The position numbers were made by a program, and so were the translations under genes. Below, piece by piece: positions 11,445 to 22,320 of a DNA stretch of 64,000 bases. Where the stretch lies: assembly GCF_000003815.2 (NCBI RefSeq), contig NC_049979.1, positions 2,877,353 to 2,941,352 of the forward strand, given 5' to 3'. Below the pieces are notes generated by a model. The model had not been told where the DNA came from and did no database searches. It saw only the letters and a program-made list of their open reading frames with translations. The DNA comes from Branchiostoma floridae (Eukaryota; Chordata; Leptocardii; Amphioxiformes; Branchiostomatidae). Each line of letters begins with the position of its first letter. Within the stretch, counting starts at the first letter, position 1.

Positions 11445-12190
11445 GTGAGTACAGATAAACTCTATGTTATGTAGGTTTACACCTACATAGTACATGTATG
11501 TACTGCAGTTCTGTACTTAGAGATCTATACCTTGACACGTCCAACCTCTGCAAGACAGGGAACAACGGACGCTAAACCGGATAGTGAATGTGTGTGTGAT
11601 ACCTACATGTACAGAGTGTGTACCACAATTCTGTCCTTACCTATAGAGTAAGTATATACTCTGTTGCACAGTTCTGTACTTAGAGATCTACAACTACAGA
11701 GTACTAACTTAGTACTTACATAGCACATAGTACTTACCCTACATAGTAAATAGAGCTAAACTCTGTATCACAGGTCTTTACTTAGAAATCTACACTTAGT
11801 GATTAAGGAGGAGAGGCTCTGTACATACAGAGTAAGTACAGATAAGCTCTGTATTTAACTCTGTACCACAGTTCTGTACTTAGAGGTCTGCGCCTACAGA
11901 GTAAGTACAGATAAACTCTGTATCACTATCATTTCTGTACTTGAGATCTACACCACAGAGTACATGAATTTGTATGTACTGCAGATCTGTACTTAGAGAT
12001 CTATACTTACAGAGTATGTACCACAGTTCTGTACTTAGAGAGCTACACCTACATAGTAAGTGCAGATAAATTCTGTATCACAATGATCATGTCTGGACTT
12101 AGAGATATAGACCTACAGAGTAAGTATATACTCTGTAGCACGGTTCTGTACTGAGAGATTTACACCTACAGAGTAAGTAGAGATAAAAAC
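11445..12190 (+). repeat. Degenerate intronic array derived from the exon end and donor
   Basis: The intron begins with many diverged units built from CTCTGTACTTAGAGATCTAC, ACCTACAGAGTAAGTA and CAGATAAACTCTGTA. At 11812-11850 a unit reads GAGGAGAGGCTCTGTACATA followed by CAGAGTAAGTACAG, an almost exact copy of the exon's last bases and donor (GAGGAAAGGCTCTGCACATA, CAGAGTGAGTACAG). At least five donor-like GAGTAAGT/GAGTATGT sites occur. Confidence 0.8.
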
Positions 12191-12666
12191 TTAAAATAGC
12201 TTTTCTAGCTTCAATCGGGTGAAATTAAGTACCTATACATAGCTCGGTTAGGGACATCCATTGAGTAGAGTCACGCCTTGAGCACCTGCCACACAGTCAA
12301 AGATTCACCTGAAATATAGGCGAGAGATCTAGTAGGGTCTGAATCACACGGTCTTCTGTAATGACATACATGTAGTATGACACAGGCATTCGGGAGTTTG
12401 AGTTATTTAATACTTGAAATATTGCTGGACCTAAAAATCAAGTAGAAATGATTTTCTGCTTTCATTCCATAATGCCAAGATGTTCAGTCTGAAAACGACC
12501 TTACCTATGAAGTAGCTGTTCTTTCACATCCCACTGGAGGGTTCAGATTGCCAGGTGTTGTGGTGAGGACGAACTAGGAGGGGATTTGTCGGGTTGTAGT
12601 CAATTCTACAGGGTGCCAGAGGAACATCAAAATCAGTGTTGCCTTTTCATTGACAATGTTCCTGTA

Positions 12667-13055
12667 AGGCCATGCTGATTTGATTATATGGATGACATCT
12701 GCGCGCAAATCAATTTTCGGCCGTTTCCATACATAAATAAAAGTTTCAACCATACTGTAAAATTGTCGGAAGCAACTTCAAAATAATCCGATATATGCCG
12801 TGGATTGCAAAAACAAATATTGGAAAACGTAATAATGTCTAATGGCATATGATGTTCCAAGGTCAAAGAAGAGGTGAAAGAACAAAAATGGAGAATCCAT
12901 TGTTCGGTATACTATATCCTGTGTGTTCAGTCATTTGTTCAACCTTCCTGGCCACTTAGATTTCATAACAATGGCACTTTTTTTTCGCACGCTTGCATCA
13001 GTTTTTGAGTTCCCAGAGGATGTCATCCACATAATCAAATCAACATGGCCTAATA
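12667..13055. mobile_element. Foldback element (family C), complete copy
   Basis: Inverted ends of about 33 bp: AGGCCATGCTGATTTGATTA ... GGATGACATC at the left and GATGTCATCC ... ATAATCAAATCAACATGGCC at the right. The interior has no transposase. The right half of a second copy lies at about 48181-48375. Confidence 0.85.
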
Positions 13056-14844
13056 TGGCCACACAGAGTACCACACCAGCTCTGCACCCATGGCGTGAGC
13101 AGAGGGACACTTGGATCTTATTATCGAATATCTCTGCATGATGCAATGACGATTTTTATATCTTGTCGAATTCAAGGTGGAGGGAGCGGCGAGTATTAAG
13201 GGGATTTGAGGTTAAAATAACATATAGTTTAATAGTTTAATCGATTCACCAACCGGTGAAAGACACAAAGCAGGGAACTCCTCTTGAATCGGCTTAATGT
13301 CACTGGAGTGCCATCAGTCTTGTGTTGCAAAAGTAGGGGAATCAGAATTTCTGACAGAAAAAAGACCTGAGAGTAATCGTGCACGGATTAGTGTACCGCA
13401 TGCAAGGGATTAATTATACCGGAGAACAATTAAACTGACGAAGAATCAGATTTGATGAGGCTTGGTAATTTCCGTACAGTCTGAAGTGTGGGAGCTCTAC
13501 AAAAAGTTGCAGTCATTTGTCAAGAAACTCACCGTGCCAAATTTCTACTCAAATGGCTGAAGATTACATAAGATCTACCTTTTAGCAACTAACTGATCAG
13601 AATACTGCCAAAGAAACATCAAAGAAAACAGTGCAGAGATGATTTGACAATATATGTGTAGCTGTGCTAATATTCCAAGTTCTTTAAGTCAAAAAGGGCT
13701 TTAAAAAAGTCGCAAGCATTCATCAAGAAACTCTTCAACCGCGGACAAAGCCGCTGAGTGGCCGATGATTAAGGCGATGAACGATGTTCTGGGAAATTGC
13801 TTCCTCGCGAGGCAGAGCGCCACGGCGTTGTCAGGCACTTGGGTCAAAATCACCGACAGGTTGGCCCGAGAATGAAATATTATGCCCCAGGCACGGGCGG
13901 GAGATTGCCCATTTGAGTCTGATGACAATATGAAGGTGGCTGAAGGCCGCATGACGGATGGGGAAGCCTCAATCTTCAGCTCGGGTCTGACCCGACAGGC
14001 CTGCGTTTTCGCTTGGTATTAAGGGAAAATCGGTATGGATCATAAAGTACTGTAAATAGTGTTGTGTTATTCCTGCTGCAGGGGGCAGGGTTCAGGCTTG
14101 GGGAGGGCGGGCGGCGGCGTTTGAAGGTCAGAGTTCTCGCCTTGACATTTCATCGACGTTCCGATCGCTGTTCCGGCAAAATTGCGCGGCAGTCGTGATA
14201 CTAATCGACGCGGACACGCCGCTCATTGTCTCATGTAGGAATGTGCGGAGTTATGAGCGCCTTATTGACAGCCCATTTATTACAGTGTGGTTCCAAAGGG
14301 ATCTTTCTGCTGGTATTTCACGGTGCGATAATGGATCGGGTACAAGACATTTGTACGTCTCTCTCCTTCTCCCCACAAGTCCCAAGCCACAACAAGGCTG
14401 CGAGGACCTCATGATAAACGTCCCAGCTCCCCTAGTTACGTGAAAAATGCGTGTTATGGAATGGATTTCTGTGCTCGAGCATTTACTCCAATAAGTATAT
14501 CAAATCTCTTGTTTCCCGGTTCATAGCGATCTGGCGGCAGAGGAAGATGGATAATGTGCTCTGTTCAATCACAGTGGGATCAGGGTGGGATCAACCTCGG
14601 GCGCACAGTTAGGCAGATGTGATTCTCATTAGGTAATTCAGTTAGGCAAACTGTAGGTGGTATGTCTCCATTGTTAGCTCGACTTTAGGCAGAATGAAAC
14701 CATTTAAGTGAAATACATGCAGTTGCTAGTCCAGCATAATACAGTACACCAGGCACACTATGAACATGCATTCTAGATATAACATGATCAATTTGCTTTA
14801 ATTAGCTTTGTCTATCGGTATTAAAAAAATATGCTTGGTAAGGC
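13056..14844. other. Intronic unique sequence, no exon seen
   Basis: This part of the nesprin intron is mostly unique. 13690-14640 is richer in GC and CpG than its surroundings and has no obvious tandem or inverted repeats. Short ORFs do not resemble spectrin repeats and lack paired splice sites. It may hold regulatory sequence, but nothing specific can be named. Confidence 0.4.
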
Positions 14845-15200
14845 CACACCAATTTAATTTGTTGGTTTTTGTTGGACTTTCTATTGTGAAAATATATCAG
14901 TTGGACATCATAAAAGCAATGAGCAGGGAGGAAGACTTGAATATGGCTGTATTCACTTCATAAGATTGAATGAACCAAGGCATAAACCTGGTCCTTGGGT
15001 GTGGTTTTTTAATGTTTCACTTCAGGCAGTTGATAGAGAAATAAGTCACGTTTTGAAATTAGGCCACACCAATTTATTTCCTTGGATCTCCGTCATTTTC
15101 AGGTAAAATTGTAGTAAGTGGACATCATAAAAGGGGAGGGAAATAATAACTGTATTCACTCCATATAGAGTGGGCCAAGACATTAAGTCTATCACTGGGT
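14845..15200. mobile_element. Two related foldback fragments (family D) in tandem
   Basis: AGGCCACACCAATTTAATTT at about 14841 and AGGCCACACCAATTTATTTC at about 15061 each start a unit containing GGACATCATAAAAG and a TGTATTCACTxCAT block. A further related piece (GGACATCGTAAAAGCAGAGG) is at about 22702. Both units look like left parts of a non-autonomous element. Confidence 0.6.
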
Positions 15201-15439
15201 GCACATGCTGAACAGCCAAAGCAATAGCTAGATGAACAGATGAATAAAGTCTGGTCCTCAAGCTTTATCTTATATGTTAATCATGCTCTATTTAAAAACC
15301 TAGAACCAACGAATAAAATTGCTGTGGCCTTAGTGAGTTGTTCAGCTTTAGATGATGTTTTGCTTGTGTGTACTGCAGAGATGATGTTTTGCTGTAGAGT
15401 AGAACTCTGTATACTGAATAAATTGACCACTTTCTTCCC

Positions 15440-15445
15440 CAGCAG
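15440..15445 (+). promoter_or_regulatory. Tandem NAGNAG splice acceptor
   Basis: The acceptor of the giant exon reads TTCTTCCCCAGCAG|GGC. Both AGs are preceded by C and both keep the frame; use of the first adds one Gln codon (QGLYQTT) and of the second gives GLYQTT. Tandem acceptors of this kind are commonly used alternatively. Confidence 0.6.
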
Positions 15446-18400
15446 GGCCTGTACCAGACCACGGTGGGGCGCTACGACCTCTCGTCTTCTGCGTCCACGT
15501 TGAGCGAGGTCGCCACGGGGTCGACCGACACGTCACTCGACCTGGAGGACTTCCCTTCCGACGCTGACGTCATTCCCTTCGACGCCGGAGAGTACGAATC
15601 CATCGTGCACGGCAGCGCCGAATTCAGGAAAACCAGAAAGCATTCTTCTCGTCACCACAACTTCCAGACGGAAGCCCGGAGTAAGAAACAGACGGGAGAA
15701 AGGGGCCTTTCACACAGCGATGGAGACGTCAGGCCAAAGAAGAGGACGCCAAAGAAGTACACGGACCAAAGGCACAGCACTTGCTCATTGAACCCTTACA
15801 GTGATGACTCTATGTTCAGCAGGAACAGACGCTCGACAAGCGACATTGTCCCACAAAAGACCCGTAAACCAAGTAATAGAGAGCTTTACTTCAACAAAAA
15901 AACATCCCAATCCTCATCAGTGGCATCCGCCATAGTGACATTGGACTCCGAAGTCCTGCTGGCAGAGGGCGAAGGAGACATAAGAGACGACAACTTGTTT
16001 GCCACGATCAAGGGTGTTCTGGTGGACCGAACCATGTCGCTCGACGAGGGGCTCAACGTCTTGGGCGTGGTGGAGATCCACTCCGTCCCACAGGCCCTAA
16101 GCCTGTCCAAGAGGGAACTCTTCAGCAGGATTGCCGGCCATCTGATGAGCTCTGCGCTGCTCACGCAGTCAGATTCAGAACTGCTGAAGGCTCGGGACGG
16201 GAAGAGCAGGATGAACTTCCCCCTGGTACCTTCAGATTCAGACAAGCTGGAGGCTGGAGCAGCCTGGGCTGAGTTCTCCCCACAAGAGGAGGAGGAGATG
16301 TACCACAGCAGGGAGAGTGGGATATCCAGCGACCAGGATGATGGCCTGAAGGAACAGGAAGATGAGCTGGAGGAAGACCCGAGCTGGTACCACAGGCGAG
16401 ACACTAAATCAGGAGCGAATCCTGAATTTGTGGGAAACTCGGTCCACAAGGAGGGAGCAGCTTCAAGGGATAGTGTTCGTAAGTCTTCAGAGAATGACTC
16501 GTCCGCCGAATCTGCCCAGGGCTATCGCAAGTATGGCCTGAGTGACAGGACCCTGGAGATCCTTCAGGAGGTGATGGATACGACGAGTCCATTCGTCTCC
16601 AAGTTGAGGCAGACAAACGGCAGAAGTAGGAGCGGCAGCGCAAGATGCTACGAGGAAGAGGAGTATGATGAAAGGGAAGACAGTGTGGATGTGGCAAGCT
16701 TGCTGCTGGGCTGTTACGACGAGGAGAGTGCAGCAGACTGCATGGAGTGGGATAGCGGCATGAGCAGTTACGAGTGCACCCCGCTGTCGACTCTGGGGTA
16801 TGGGGAAGAGGACCGCAGGAGGTCCGACAGGAAAGGGGGAAGTCGTCAAAAGGAGGAGAGGCGTGAGGAAGAGAGCTCCGAGGATGCGACTTCAGCTTTG
16901 TTTGCTACCACAGACGACTGTCCTGCGGAATATGCAGTACAAGGGGCGGACATGGGAGAGCCAGACTGCACAACAGACAGTGCAACAAACGAGCTCTCTG
17001 AAGAGGCATGCAAAACTTCAGAGGAAGACAGAAAGTACTTTTTTGGGAGGTACAGCAGTGGTGTTCATGGGAACGAGCTCGCTTCGTGTGAGTCCAGGAT
17101 TTCTGGAACGTCAGATACGACACAACAGGGAGGGGACGGATATGGCTGCAGCAGCTCTACTAGGGGGGAGGGATCATCCTTCCATGGCCATGCAGGGACA
17201 TTAAGTACCAGGAGATGGCAGTTGCATGAAGAGGAAATGACCGGTAGTGATGTTTTATGGCACCGGAGGGACGGCCCAGGTATCAGGCAGCTTCATCCAT
17301 CAGCCAGTCTTATCGGAGATGTCGATTACAGGGGGCCAAAGTCAGGTGTGCCTACATCCCCAGATAAGCACTCGGGACACGGCTCCGGAGCAGCGGAATT
17401 TATCACCGCGCCGGGAGATAACGGCTATCATACTGAGGCAGCACGCCGCGTGTCATTCGTCACCCTGGCGACAGGCCAAGCGGGAGCCGGGAGTGACAGG
17501 GGGACGTCGGGGAGCTCCGGGGACGGTGACAGTGATGGGAGGATGACAAATGGTGCCTATGGTAATGGCAGCACGCAGTGCCACCGGCCATTAGTCACCA
17601 CTAAACACCTACAGGAGTGTGAAACGGGGGCCAGCACCAACAGAGACGCCGACATGGTCGTGCAGAACGTCTACAACGGGGCCACCGAAGTGGTAACCAG
17701 GGGCGACGCTCTGGACCAGTTTGCCTCGAGCTACCTCACTGATGGAGTGGCAGGAAGTTGTGATGGAGATGCGGGAAATGGGCATGAAGTGCTCCCCAAC
17801 TCTTCTTCCTCTGGACCGGAGGCAGCAGCATCGTCGGCAGATTTACGACTTGGTCCCAGACCCACTGACAGCAGAGATGTGCCAGCCTCCGCAATATCAG
17901 ACTGGGACGGGATCCAGGGCGGCATCGGCGGATCAATACCTTATCATTCCTCCAGCACACTTTGGACTCAGGAGGGAATCCTCGGCAATCACCGACCGGC
18001 CTCACCTTCCGCAAAGTTTGAGGATGATGAAATGTTCCGTCGCTTCCAAAGTCTGGAGAGGGAGTTGCTGGCAGAGGACGACTTTTTGGCCTTGCCGCCG
18101 TACTCCCGAAGAATCGACGTGGGTTTGATTGACGTCGAGGAAGACGACGCCCTGCTGAAAGGGGAGGAACGCTTCCGGTACCCTCCCTCAGGAGCCGACG
18201 CCGACCTTGAGCTCCTGGAAAAGAAGACTTACAAGCAGATTGATGACCTTGCGAGCAGCGGAGCCATCTTGGAGGAGACAACAAAGAACCTGAAGGAATT
18301 GCTAAATGGGTTCGGCGGGCAGAGGCCGCCCCTGGATGCGAGTGGAAGTGATTCTGACGCCTCTACCGTTAAAGAGTCCAATGAGACAACGCTGTCAGGA

Positions 18401-19786
18401 TCAAAGACTTTCCTCTCAGGAGGAGAGCATGACTTGAATGAGGATGCGTCGTCCGGACCAAACTTTGAAAACAGAACATGCACACTCCAAACTCGTGTGC
18501 TGGAAGAAGAAGAAGCAGAGAAAGACTTTGAAACTCCAGAAATCGCCAACAATATCACAATAAACTTGCAAGAGCAACACGAAACCCTCCATGTTTCTGA
18601 TGGCAGCTCACAGGAGTTCCCACCACCTCCAGTCAGGAAAGAAAGTTGGGATGTCACGGGGACCAAAGTTTCGGTTGATGAGCAAGTGCAAGTGCCTCGT
18701 GCCTTTTCAAATGAGGACATAAAAACAATCAATCCATCTGATACAGAAATTTTGGATGCAGAAACTGACACTGTTGACCATCATCCTGACGGTAAGTCAT
18801 CAACGAAACAAGATGTGAATGGAGACCTGACTATCAGCGATCCTGGCTGTTTTGGACGGAGAAGGATTGTCCCTCGTAAGATCCCGCTGCAACGGTTCAT
18901 CAGCCCGATGGCAGCGTTTGCCTCAACACACATGGCAAACGGTGCCTGCGCTTACCAAAGGCAGGTAGAAGTAGTTCAAGACCATCGATGCCTTCACACT
19001 GAAGACGACGCTCTGCCACTGCAGCAAAATAATCACGAGACCAACGAGGTGCCACGTCACAACAGCGCAGTCGGAACCTCAATAGGAACTGGTGAGACTG
19101 GTGGCCTTTGCAGTGGAAAAGAGGTTGGCATGGAGAACGGCCTCAGTCCACCGTCCTATGAGCAGGCTTGTGGAGAAGCTCAACAAGTGGACGGACTGTG
19201 GCTTAGTGAAGACAGTTCACAGTGCACACGTGGTGCAAACTTTTCATCAGTTGGGTCTGCTACTGGTCCTTCAAAGACAGAGGAGGAACTTTCCTGTCAT
19301 GCAGAACAGTCGAGCGCATTCCAGGCAATAGTAAACAGCATTGGCGTCCAACAAGAAGATTGCGATGTATCATTTTCTATGGCCACTGAAGGTGCAAACA
19401 ATGCACAGAGCAACCACAGCGTCCACCTTGATGCTAAAGTTCCAAGCAATGCTGACATTGCTGTCAACTTGTCAGGGTGTACTGGTGAACCTGAACCCAC
19501 AGAACAGATAACTACCATCGGCACCAGTGCAGAAGCCCAGCTGAAAGTCACCAGCAGTGAGTACAGGCCAGTCCAGGTGGACCGCAAGGTGTGCGACGGG
19601 CAGTTCACTGCTAAGGAATCTTCTCAACTGGTTCTGGAGCCAGCAGGCGGAGAAGACAACTCTCCAGTCCTCGGTGATACTCGGCAGCTCGGTGAGAGGG
19701 AACCATCATCAACTGCATACTCAGCAACCAGTGAAGTGGACAACAGACAGACTCCATCCAACCTCTCACTAGCAACTACACAACAG
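15446..19786 (+). CDS. SYNE: Nesprin, giant exon encoding a disordered acidic region
   Basis: One open frame of 1447 codons from the acceptor at 15445 to donor CAG|GTCAGT; the apparent stop at 19811 lies in the intron. It joins in phase 0 to the spectrin exon upstream (CTYR|GLYQTT) and to the exon at 20071 (TTQQ|ILHSV). The product is rich in Ser, Gly, Asp and Glu with few hydrophobics, so mostly disordered. Exceptions are a hydrophobic stretch at about residues 160-235 (DNLFATIKGVLV, ELFSRIAGHLM), a short helix (DRTLEILQEVMD) and a coiled-coil-like segment at about 857-955 (MFRRFQSLERELL, LEKKTYKQIDDL, TTKNLKELLNGF). No known catalytic domain is visible. Between rod and KASH it would act as a long cytosolic spacer or docking region. 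Its size and unbroken frame make coding certain; the nesprin assignment rests on in-phase splicing. Confidence 0.92.
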
Positions 19787-20070
19787 GTCAGTAGATCTAG
19801 CATGTCAACCTAATGTAAGGCCAAACTATGTATATTTTCTGGATGACATCTTATGAGCATGCTGAATCTCATGCAGCAGTGTGTCAATGAAGAACAAGCT
19901 GACTTTGTATTGCAACTTATGGAAGATATAAAGACATTTGTTTAGTGTTTTGACACATTTAGAATAACAATAACTGAGTTACCTCAACCTTTATAATATG
20001 TTTTTATGAAAATGAGATGTATGAATCTTTTTTCAGTATGATTGATTGTCATTGCCTCATTGTCTTCCAG

Positions 20071-21168
20071 ATTCTGCATAGTGTGAACGGAGGATCTGTG
20101 ACAACTACCAATACAGACAGCTTGTCCACCAGCCGGGCCAGCTCTAGGGACATCTCCCAAACACCTGATGAACCATCTGTTCCATCCATACACCACCTGA
20201 TGACTGACACCTGTCAATCAAAAGTACCGCAGGCTGACCCAAAATCTATCCAGCCAGGCAGCAACATCGGAACATCAGCGTTCGACAAGGATGGGTTCCG
20301 GCTGCAACTTCTCAGCAAAGAAGAACATGGAAAATGTTCTTCTTTACATCCTCAGCATCCCAAACGTTCTTCCTCACATCATCAGCATCCCAACGGTACC
20401 TTACCTGGAGGAGTCGCTATTGCACAACGCAGGACTGCTTTTTCACTGACAGATGCCTTAAAAGTTGAGGAACCCCAAGATGAGTCTCCAGAACAGTCGG
20501 ATGGTAGCACTCACTCAGATGCTGTGGATGTGAGTGAGTCACATCAGGCACTTCAGGGTTGTGGTTCCCAGGGAAGAGAGGAGTCAGCTGTAAGGTATGG
20601 AGGAGAAACAAGCTCAGGCCATTCCAGAGACGAAGCTGACAAGATTTCCTCCCATTCTGACGTGATGTGCATCACAGAAAGTGCAGGAAGCTCCCAGGGA
20701 CAGGATTTAGACAGCCAGAGTTGTACAGACATTGCTTGTACTGAAGGCACAGTGTTGTGCGGAAAGGAGTCACAGGCCACTGTGCAAACACTCCAGCCCC
20801 ATCATGGGACAGACGCTCCCTCCCACAACAGTCACACGCTCGGCCGTCCCGAGCCACAGACACTCGCAGGAAGCAGTTTGTCATCGGAGTCGGGACACAC
20901 AGATGGGACGCTACCTCCACAAGTAGATGTGACTTCTCAAGCGACACCTGCCTCCACCACAAGGTGCCAAGACCAGCTAGAGCCTGGCGATATCCTGTTG
21001 CCATCGCAACAACGTAGCAGGTCGACTGGAGCAGACATGTCCAACGGGGGCATGCCCCATGCAGGGCCGCCATCCCCCCATGCAGAGCCACCATCCCCCC
21101 ATGCAGAGCCTCACATCAGGCGCAGAAAACCAGAGCATGTGGTCCGCCCGGCAGAAGAACACAGCAAG
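20071..21168 (+). CDS. SYNE: Nesprin, second disordered exon
   Basis: 366 codons after acceptor TTGTCTTCCAG and before donor AAG|GTAAGG, phase 0 at both ends, separated from the giant exon by a 284-bp intron with nothing else visible. Composition matches the previous exon: Ser, Thr, His, Gln, Pro and acidic residues. There are short internal repeats, SSLHPQHPK/SSHHQHPN near residues 90-105 and PSPHAEP repeated near residues 330-345, the latter from a 24-bp tandem duplication. No domain is recognised. It is predicted to be a flexible cytosolic linker toward the membrane anchor. The frame past the donor runs only about 35 more codons into an intronic repeat. Confidence 0.88.
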
Positions 21169-21189
21169 GTAAGGCAGCTTTGTGGTCTA

Positions 21190-21574
21190 CAGTATTCAGG
21201 GCTCGAAATACCAACTGCATATGCAGGTACGAGTAGAATTGGAGCTGTGCAGGTATTTTTGGTGTCTACCTGCACCTAACCTGCACTGGTCCATCATCAT
21301 CATCATCATCATCAGTCACTGCACTGGTCCGTGTACTGGGTTTTATACATAAATGTCCTACAATGTATCATGTAGCTGTATATGGATTGTTCTTAGCTGC
21401 ACTGTTACCAGTATAAATCTGAGGAAATAATTATAGCAATGGTTCCTGAACAATTTTAGTATGATCCATACTGCCTAAATTCAGAGTGGTCAGGTAAGAC
21501 TTGTCTGGTGCAGGTAGTTTTCAATGTTACCTGCACCAGTGCAGGTATGCAGAAAAAAGTATTTTGAGCCCTGG
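21190..21574. mobile_element. Foldback-like repeat with GCAGGT arms
   Basis: Starts CAGGGCTCGAAATACCAAC and ends AAAGTATTTTGAGCCCTGG, an inverted pair. Several GTGCAGGTA/TACCTGCAC motifs form internal palindromes, and a (CAT)n run lies at about 21291-21312. A related right end (CAGTATTTCGAGTCCTG with GGTGCACC motifs) is at about 25930-26027. It begins some 20 bp inside the intron. Confidence 0.65.
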
Positions 21575-21685
21575 TATTCTTTCCCTTCTGCATCACTTTG
21601 ATTCCTTGTTTCTGGGACATGTTAGAGTAAAAACTGGCTAACGGATCTGGATTAAAATATGATGATGAACCTTTGTGATGCTATG

Positions 21686-21878
21686 GTCACATTTCCAAAC
21701 TGGGACCCGGCAGATCTGCTTTCGGGAACAAAAAGTAAAATCAGAAACAGAAACAAAACACACAGAATGTAAACAATTGGGCATGAGTATAATTTGCGGA
21801 TATTCCTTGATAAACACTATTATTTGTTGTTCCCACAAACATTGATGCGGGCCTGGTTTGGAAATGTGACCACGGCAT
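21686..21878. mobile_element. Foldback element (family E)
   Basis: Inverted ends GGTCACATTTCCAAACTGGG and CCTGGTTTGGAAATGTGACC enclose about 150 bp with GTAAACAATTGGGCATGAG. Pieces with the same end (GTTTGGAAATGTGACGTAGG) lie within the CCGGCCGGG cluster at 34.0-35.1 kb. Confidence 0.8.
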
Positions 21879-22320
21879 AAGCAGTCTGTCTGCCTTCTAT
21901 GTCAATTTGCTTCTTTGTTTCTTCCATTTCCATCTTCTCCAATAAGGGAAGAATTCATAACAATTGAAGGCAAAGAAAAGCATGAGCCTGACCACATTCC
22001 TTTGCTGAAATTTTATCAAACTAAGAAACAAACTTTCTCTGGCTCTGTTTTTACATTCTTCCTAATCATTTCAGCCTTGGTCTTTTTTCTTGTTTGATCC
22101 GAGAAACAAGAAAGTGATTTGGCCTGTCTTTGCGGTTAACCAGTGCAGCAGCCTGTTTGCCCTGTCACTTGATGTGTGATTAGTGGAGTAACAACAGTGT
22201 CTGGGGGCAGACTTGTTTTGGCTAGCTGCCACGCTGCCCCCAAACTTCCCAGTGTGCTGGGTGGGAAGTCTGAGTCTGGACTTAAGGGGGGTGAGAATGT
22301 GTTGCTCATTTAAGCCACCA

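Noticed and set aside
15886-18771. Minus-strand ORFs of 97-187 codons under the giant exon
   Set aside because: Shadows of the 4.3-kb coding exon; the + frame is continuous and splices in phase.
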